A stretch of 64,000 bases of DNA from Crossaster papposus (Eukaryota > Echinodermata > Asteroidea > Velatida > Solasteridae). Below are positions 58,423 to 64,000 of this stretch, in pieces. The stretch spans positions 310,001-374,000 of the forward strand of contig JBAIAA010000029.1 in the NCBI GenBank assembly GCA_037893245.1, in the 5' to 3' direction. How positions within the stretch are numbered: position 1 is the stretch's first letter; every line of letters begins with the position of its first letter. Made by a program: the position numbers and the translations under genes. The notes beneath the pieces were generated by a model, which saw only the letters and a list, made by a program, of their open reading frames with translations, ran no database searches and was not told where the DNA came from.

Positions 58423-61400
58423 GTTTCTTTGATGGTTTCCAAAACTTCTCCAATGTCACCACGTGGCTCTTAACCTTCCCATGGTTTGACAGTACAAATA
58501 TATACAAATGTCTCGAGTCCAGTCGTTTGCATGAGTATGCGGAACACCATTCTGCACACAGCTTCAATGTACAAACTGCATGCGCAAAAATATACAGTGT
58601 ACCGTTGTGCTGCTGAACGACTGATCCACGAAGTGACTTCGGCATGTGACGGTTAATGTACTTGTACCAGTGGTATACAAATCGTAGTTTTAACTCCAGT
58701 CGTAAACTACAGCACTCTCTCCCTAAACGTCTACGATTTAACAACGGCGGTTCTTTTCAACGGTTGATTTATTAAGTCCAAGTTGAAACGCGTCTTCGAC
58801 ATTATAGGTCGAGCAACGGTACTCGCGTGTTTGTAGCGTATGTACGCGTGTGGCGAATTTGGAAATGGTAAACCAGTAGTTCCCGCGTTTCGTATACACG
58901 GCTATATGTGCACCACACTATTCTGCTAGCGTATGTCACGTTGAATTTGTTTTGCCAGTGGGTGATTAGGCACACACCGCTTCGTCGTTATGCAAGATGC
59001 GATCGTAACCATGCGGTGTTGCCAACGCATCGTCCTTCAGCGCGGCGACTCTTCAAACTCGTCTTTCTTAAATGTCCCGAGTGCAGTTTAATTGCAATTA
59101 AGAGACCGTCTCGCTTCTTAAATACACACGAACAAACAAAGCAATTCAAGGCCTCGTTCCATTTTAAATTACAAACTCCCGTGAATATTGGTCCGTCTAA
59201 TGACACCAGAATTGTCGGCCAGCGTTGCGGGAGAAAGTTGCACCGTGTAGAGCGCGCGATTTCCCCGCCTGGTGATTAAATTTTGCTCGCTAGGTTTGAT
59301 TATCAGCGTGCGGACGCCGGCGACCACAGGAATCAAACCTTTGAATCAGGAATAGTGCAGTTCACCAGCGGCTTATATAAATTATCGGTTCGATACGATA
59401 CTCAAATAATATATGTGATTAAATTCAAGCTTTGTTTGTCGATGTGCTGCCGACGTCTGGACGAAGTGATAACCGGTATTGTCAGTGTAGCGAATTCGTC
59501 ATCTATAGTTTCCCAGCACTCTTTGCAGACGTCAATCTTTAATACTTTGCACAAGCGTAAAATAATATATATAACTACCAGTAACAATAGTTAATGGCTA
59601 TTTCTTATGCAAACTAGCACGTCACCGCAGTTGCATCAAAAATACACGTCTTCACAAATTGCCCAAAATGGCAGTTCCTACTCGCAAAACTGCACTCGTT
59701 GAAGTCGATCAATTCGAATCAAGACTCAAAACCTAAGAGATATAGATTTATAGCTAAACACCATCACACCGCATGCCGCTCTTGCCGAAAGAACCGTACT
59801 TGACAAGGCGACGGCTTCGCTCTGAATGCATCCGCGTTGCGGCGCCCACAGCAACGTCCGTGCAACATGTGGTGCCGTGACGTACTGCGCATAGACGCAG
59901 CGTTGCAGCTCTGCGCATTTGTACTCATCGCATGCGTGTCGTTGCCACCGTTTGCCAACTGCGCGAACAATGGTTAATTGGGGCAATAGCTTACTCTAGG
60001 TGGCGCTGTTTATTTAAATCAGCCTTGCCGGTGAGGTCGCTGATGACGCATTGAACCGGACGCGGTGAGCCGATCATTGATCGTCGAACAACCGTCGAAC
60101 CCTTGTCCAAGGCTATAGTTGTTTGTATGGGTTTATTGGTAAGCTTAATTGCGGAGGTTTAATTTACATTATGAACAAAGTATCACAAACCACGCGGTCA
60201 TCGACTTGGATTCTGAAACCTTATCACACATTGATGCATATGAATTTCTTGTGTTCACTTAAGCTCAAACCAGCTGTACGTGTACGTGCGGGCCCGTTTC
60301 CGATAAAAATCCGCGTAAAATTTACCTTTTTCTGACGTTTCGAGTCGTAGTTTGATAACCATGAGGTATTTTACACCGGGGCGAACGGTTCTGTATGGTT
60401 TAACTCTTTGTCGTTCTCGTGGTTTATATTAATAATTTTTTTCTTGAAAATAATCACCGTACTTTTGGCTTTAAAAATGTGAGCTTTTCATTATTTTACT
60501 GTGTAAACGCAGTAACTGAGCGCTCTCGCGTCGACTCTTTTGACTCTAACTCCAGACGGGAGTATCGAATTGTATGGGGGCGAACGGAATCGAATAGCTT
60601 AGACCCTCCTTAGACCCCGTTTTGATTGGTTGGAAAAAAACACCGTACTTTTCACAAAGAAAAAAGTGGCCAATGACAACTTTCGATCGATATGACATGT
60701 ACCATTGCTCACCACGCGTTTCGCGATTTTGGACTCGGCTCATAAGCAGGTTTTACAGCACAGATTTTTTTTTCGATTTTACTATTAGTTAGACGTTTAA
60801 AAACTGTCCACTTGTACATCAGTTATCTGGTATAACAACTGTGTTGTTTTGATGAGTTAATTTCATTTTAAAATAAAACAAATTTGGACCTGAATACTGT
60901 GCACTTCACGGCAGTTGCAGAAATTTGTGATGGAAAGCACGCGCACTTGCTTATTGGGTTGTACCATTTTGTATGTGGGGAGTATTATGCATGTACTGTA
61001 CACTTATACATTGGACTAAAATTCAACAAAGTCAACCACTTCCAAGTTGTCTACATACATCAGAACTGTTTTATTTATTTATAAGTCTTGTCTGAATTAA
61101 TCGAGTGTTGTTTAGAAAATAAAAGATTTCACTGAACCCCGTTTCTTGCTTGCAGCTAATTATGCTTGCCAACGTTCAAACGTGGTTAGTTTTACCCATT
61201 TTGTGAATGGAGTGTGTCGGACCACATTTCAGGGTCGAACGCACAGCTACACAGGGCTAGCGTTAATCCAATTTAATAGCCCTGGACCTCTGTGGCACTC
61301 TCGACGTGCCAGATTTAAACTGTGAAATTAAGTGAACAAAAATGGGGGTTACAAATTCATATGTGTTGCACATGCAGTCGATATGTATTAACTACAATAC

Positions 61401-61640
61401 CCTGTCATCATATACGATTCAATAATATTGGCATTGGGTATACGGACTGATTAATCTAAAATGTGGCGATCCCACTGTTATTGTGTGACAGGGAAGCATC
61501 TCTCTGGATAACGAGATTAAAAAATGGTCTGTGGATACCATCGTTCACTTGGGTTACCGTCAGGGTTTTGGGCTTAATGAACACTGGGGAATCGCCCAAT
61601 TGGGCTACAAAACGCGTTTTAAACGAAATTGTGTTCACCG
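58423..61640. other. GPCR upstream region, no further gene seen
   Basis: 58750-60110 is visibly richer in CpG than the rest of the window (for example around 59220-59280 and 59820-59960), as in promoter-associated DNA, and may include the GPCR promoter. ORFs here are short, without splice or motif support. Confidence 0.4.
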
Positions 61641-61659
61641 ATAAGAGTATTTATAGGTA

Positions 61660-61855
61660 GAATACGCCATTGGTAACTACTTGAATTAGCAGGAGTGGGT
61701 GGATGTAAAGGTAGGATACACCATTGGTAATTGCTTGAATTGTCAGGAATGGGTGGATGTAAAGGTAGGATACACCATTGGTAATTGCTTGAATTATCAG
61801 GAATGGGTGGATGTCAAGGTTGGATACACCATTGGTAACTGCTTGAATTATCATG
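61660..61855 (+). repeat. Tandem copies of a MITE left end, ~54-bp unit
   Basis: Four units of GGTAGGATACACCATTGGTAATTGCTTGAATT plus GGAATGGGTGGATGT; the unit is the left terminus of the family at 46527. The MITE body follows to the right end at about 62182. Confidence 0.85.
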
Positions 61856-62185
61856 AATGAGTGAGTGGATTGATGGGGTTGTATTTTAAGGTAACCTGTC
61901 TGAAGTTTTTAGACGCTGAGAAAAGCAAGAAAAACAGCATTCGTTTTCAACTGGCGTCAGTGGTTCTTATGTTGTTCTTGTTTTTCGAGCGATCGCCGCT
62001 TGGCGATTGTGATTTTCTTTTATAAAATTAAATTTTGGGAACAATTACAGGATATATAGCACAATGCTTTTGCTTGATGTCTAGAATCATAAATGATTAT
62101 TTACTTCTAAATAAGTGAGACATTTCTTAATAATTCGGTAGTACAAATGGTCGATATCTGCAAATGGTGTATACTACCTTTAAAC
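61660..62185. mobile_element. MITE copy with amplified left end
   Basis: Body contains CGCCGCTTGGCGAT, ACAGGATATATAGC and the right end AATGGTGTATACTACCTTT; same family as 46527-46915. Confidence 0.75.
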
Positions 62186-62333
62186 ATTGGATTGAAAATA
62201 TTCGTCATTACAGATCAAATTCGTCAAGTTGTTGCTTGGACGAATTTGATCTTTAAAGGTAGTATACACCATTGGTAGATTTAGGGGATTGTAGTTTATA
62301 GTAAATATCGTTTAACTGAGCTGTCCGAAGTTT

Positions 62334-62463
62334 TACTTCACTTCACTTCACTTCACTTTATTTTCCACATAAACAATTGAGACAACCAACAAAGGGTTTG
62401 TATACATAATATGTGGATGGGGATCCCTAAAAAGCAAAGCTTGTCGAGTAGAGATCCCCAATC
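62334..62463 (-). mobile_element. Retroelement 3' tail with (AAGTG)n
   Basis: On the minus strand, TTGTTTATGTGGAAAATAAA leads into four AAGTG repeats, typical of a LINE/SINE 3' end. Inserted in the MITE above. Confidence 0.6.
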
Positions 62464-62619
62464 ATGGATGCCGAGAAAAGCACGAAAAACAGCGGTTTGT
62501 TACAACCGGCGTCGAGCAGTTATTAGCTGTTTCGGTTTTTCACCCCAACAGCTTTTGTTTTCGTTAAAGTTTTTTCACCGAAACAGCTTTTGTTTTCGTT
62601 AAAGTTTTTTTTTTTTTCC

Positions 62620-63100
62620 CCTTTCAGTGTTTTTACCCATAGGATTTACACACGTTTGTTCTGCCAATACACTTTGGTAAATCCAATCGACTTGAGACTT
62701 GGTATACACTTTGACCTCCACCCACAGATGGTCCTTGAAGAAATTTGGCTCGATTGCGTCATTCAAGGTCACGTGACGTCACGTTAAATGTTTAATTTTC
62801 CCCATAGGTTTTGTACACGTTTTTCTTCAGACTATTGACTTTGGCACTTCAGTAAATCCGACCGACTTGAAACTTGGCATACACATAGGCCACCATCCAC
62901 AGATGACCCTAATAGAAATTCGGCACGATTACGTCATTCAAGGTCACGGGGCGTCACGTTAAAGTTTCTATTTTTTTCCCATAGGTTTTGTACACGTTTT
63001 TCTTTAGACTATTGCCTTTGACACTTTAGTAAATCTGATCGACTTGAGACTTGGCACACACAAAAGACCTACAGCACATATTGAAAGTAAATTTAGACAC
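62620..63100. repeat. Three diverged ~180-bp tandem units
   Basis: Landmarks repeat three times: CCCATAGG, TACACGTTT, CGACTTGARACTTGG, and twice ATTCAAGGTCACG..GTCACGTTAAA. About 75-85% similar by eye. Confidence 0.7.
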
Positions 63101-63381
63101 TCGAAACAGCTCTGTGTTTGTCCACAAACACATGTCTAGTTGTTATGTTATCTTTGGTTTTTTGCGATCGCCGTCCGGCGATCGCGAATTTTATAAAATT
63201 ATAAAATTATAAAATTATATTTTTCGGAATAATTACAGGATATCTAGCGCAATCATTTTGCTGGATGCCTAGAATCAACATTTACTTTCAAATGAGTAAG
63301 ATATTTCTTAATAATTCGGTAGTAAATGTTTTTGATATCTGCAAATGGTGTATCCTACCTTTAAGGCGAATATTTTTGACC

Positions 63382-63600
63382 CGGGGCCAATTTCATAAAA
63401 CATGTAAGCACACAAAATTGCTTAGCACAAATAAAGTCTTGCTCGGTAAAAACAGGTTACCAGCCAAAGCTCCATGTGCTTTTTTGGCTAAGAAAAAGCC
63501 AGCTGAATACCAGTCATAATTATAAACCAGTTGAATAAACATCAACTGAAAATTTGGTTTGTAACCCGTTTTTGCGAAGAAAGAATGTTCATGCTGTTCA
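63382..63600. repeat. Truncated GGGGCCAATTTCATAAAACATG repeat
   Basis: Matches the left half of 54656-54974 (GTCTTGCTCGGTAAAAACAGG, CAGCTGAATACCAGTCA). Confidence 0.7.
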
Positions 63601-63713
63601 TACTGTTTATTCGAATGGGCAAGTTTCCTCCAGGCTTTTGTTGTTGAATAACAATCAAAGAAGATGCTACTAGTTACTGTATATACGCGATAATTCAAAT
63701 TGAACGCGACGGA

Positions 63714-64000
63714 TAATTGAGATCGATGTCACTCTACTGGGGATCGATGTCACTCTACTGGGGATCGATGTCACTCTACTGGGGATCGATGTCAATCTAC
63801 TGGGGATCGATGTCACTCTACTGGGGATCGATGTCACTCTACTGGGGATCGATGTCACTATACTGGGGATCGATGTCACTCTACTGGGGATCGATGTTAC
63901 TATACTGGGGATCGATGTCACTATACTGGGGAGCGATGTTACTCTACTGGGGATCGATGTCAATCTACTGGGGATCGATGTCACTCTACTGGGGATCGAT
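63714..64000. repeat. 21-bp minisatellite, runs off the window
   Basis: More than 13 units of CTGGGGATCGATGTCACTCTA with single-base variants. The 21-bp period keeps a 7-residue ORF open on the minus strand; not a protein. Confidence 0.95.

Larger units (their letters stand above)
62253..63363. mobile_element. MITE interrupted by two insertions
   Basis: Left end AAAGGTAGTATACACC at 62256, right end GGTGTATCCTACCTTT at 63363. The body is split at about 62334 by a retroelement tail and at about 62524 by a tandem-repeat block, then resumes at TTATGTTATCTTTG (63140). Confidence 0.75.

Noticed and set aside
57500-58432. ORFs of 139, 173 and 110 aa overlapping the GPCR
   Set aside because: Other-frame and antisense shadows of the receptor gene.

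Overview
The window is eukaryotic. Genes are split by GT-AG introns, intergenic DNA is AT-rich, and mobile and satellite repeats fill most of the space. The gene content, the LINE, SINE and MITE types and the repeat style suggest a marine invertebrate, most likely a deuterostome such as an echinoderm. That placement is inference; nothing here identifies a species. No prokaryotic operons, rRNA or CRISPR were seen.

Three protein-coding genes can be supported. (1) A ten-exon minus-strand gene, 24347 down to 7697, encodes about 934 aa. It carries the LQLDN...ENKN and GHTHEDVDQ motifs of a widespread, uncharacterised transposase-like family (DUF7869 type), and its introns are packed with inverted-repeat elements. 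(2) A thirteen-exon plus-strand gene, 32264-42989, encodes about 818 aa. A ParB/Srx-like fold (VIGGQH...NEHNRT) precedes a circularly permuted amino-methyltransferase domain (motif I FDACCGTGT), the layout of bacterial and phage ParB-methylase fusions. Its catalytic motif IV is degenerate (DLPE instead of D/N/S-PP-Y/F/W). This is the most interesting object in the window. (3) A single-exon minus-strand gene, 58422-57376, encodes a class A GPCR of 348 aa. Genes 1 and 2 were assembled exon by exon from splice sites, reading phase and family motifs; no transcript evidence was available.

Layout: 0-1.4 kb, a TTAA-type inverted-repeat element; 4.0-6.2 kb, a 42-bp satellite; 7.7-24.3 kb, gene 1 with a 4-kb foldback element, a 2.4-kb element with minisatellite arms and several palindromes in its introns; 26.0-29.8 kb, a ~178-bp satellite with a recurring 250-bp block; 30.1-30.7 kb, a LINE tail; 32.3-43.3 kb, gene 2 with MITEs, a LINE 3' end and poly-G tracts in its introns; 42.9-46.1 kb, a near-identical 1583-bp tandem duplication covering the end of gene 2; 47.8-52.9 kb, a second, inverted array of the 4-kb satellite with higher-order structure; 53.4-55.7 kb, nested MITEs and palindromes; 57.4-58.4 kb, the GPCR; 61.6-63.7 kb, a nested MITE cluster; 63.7 kb to the end, a 21-bp minisatellite.

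The genes do not form an obvious pathway. Genes 1 and 2 both look like products of mobile or transferred DNA-modifying machinery that have become intron-rich host-style genes; whether either is functional cannot be decided from sequence alone.
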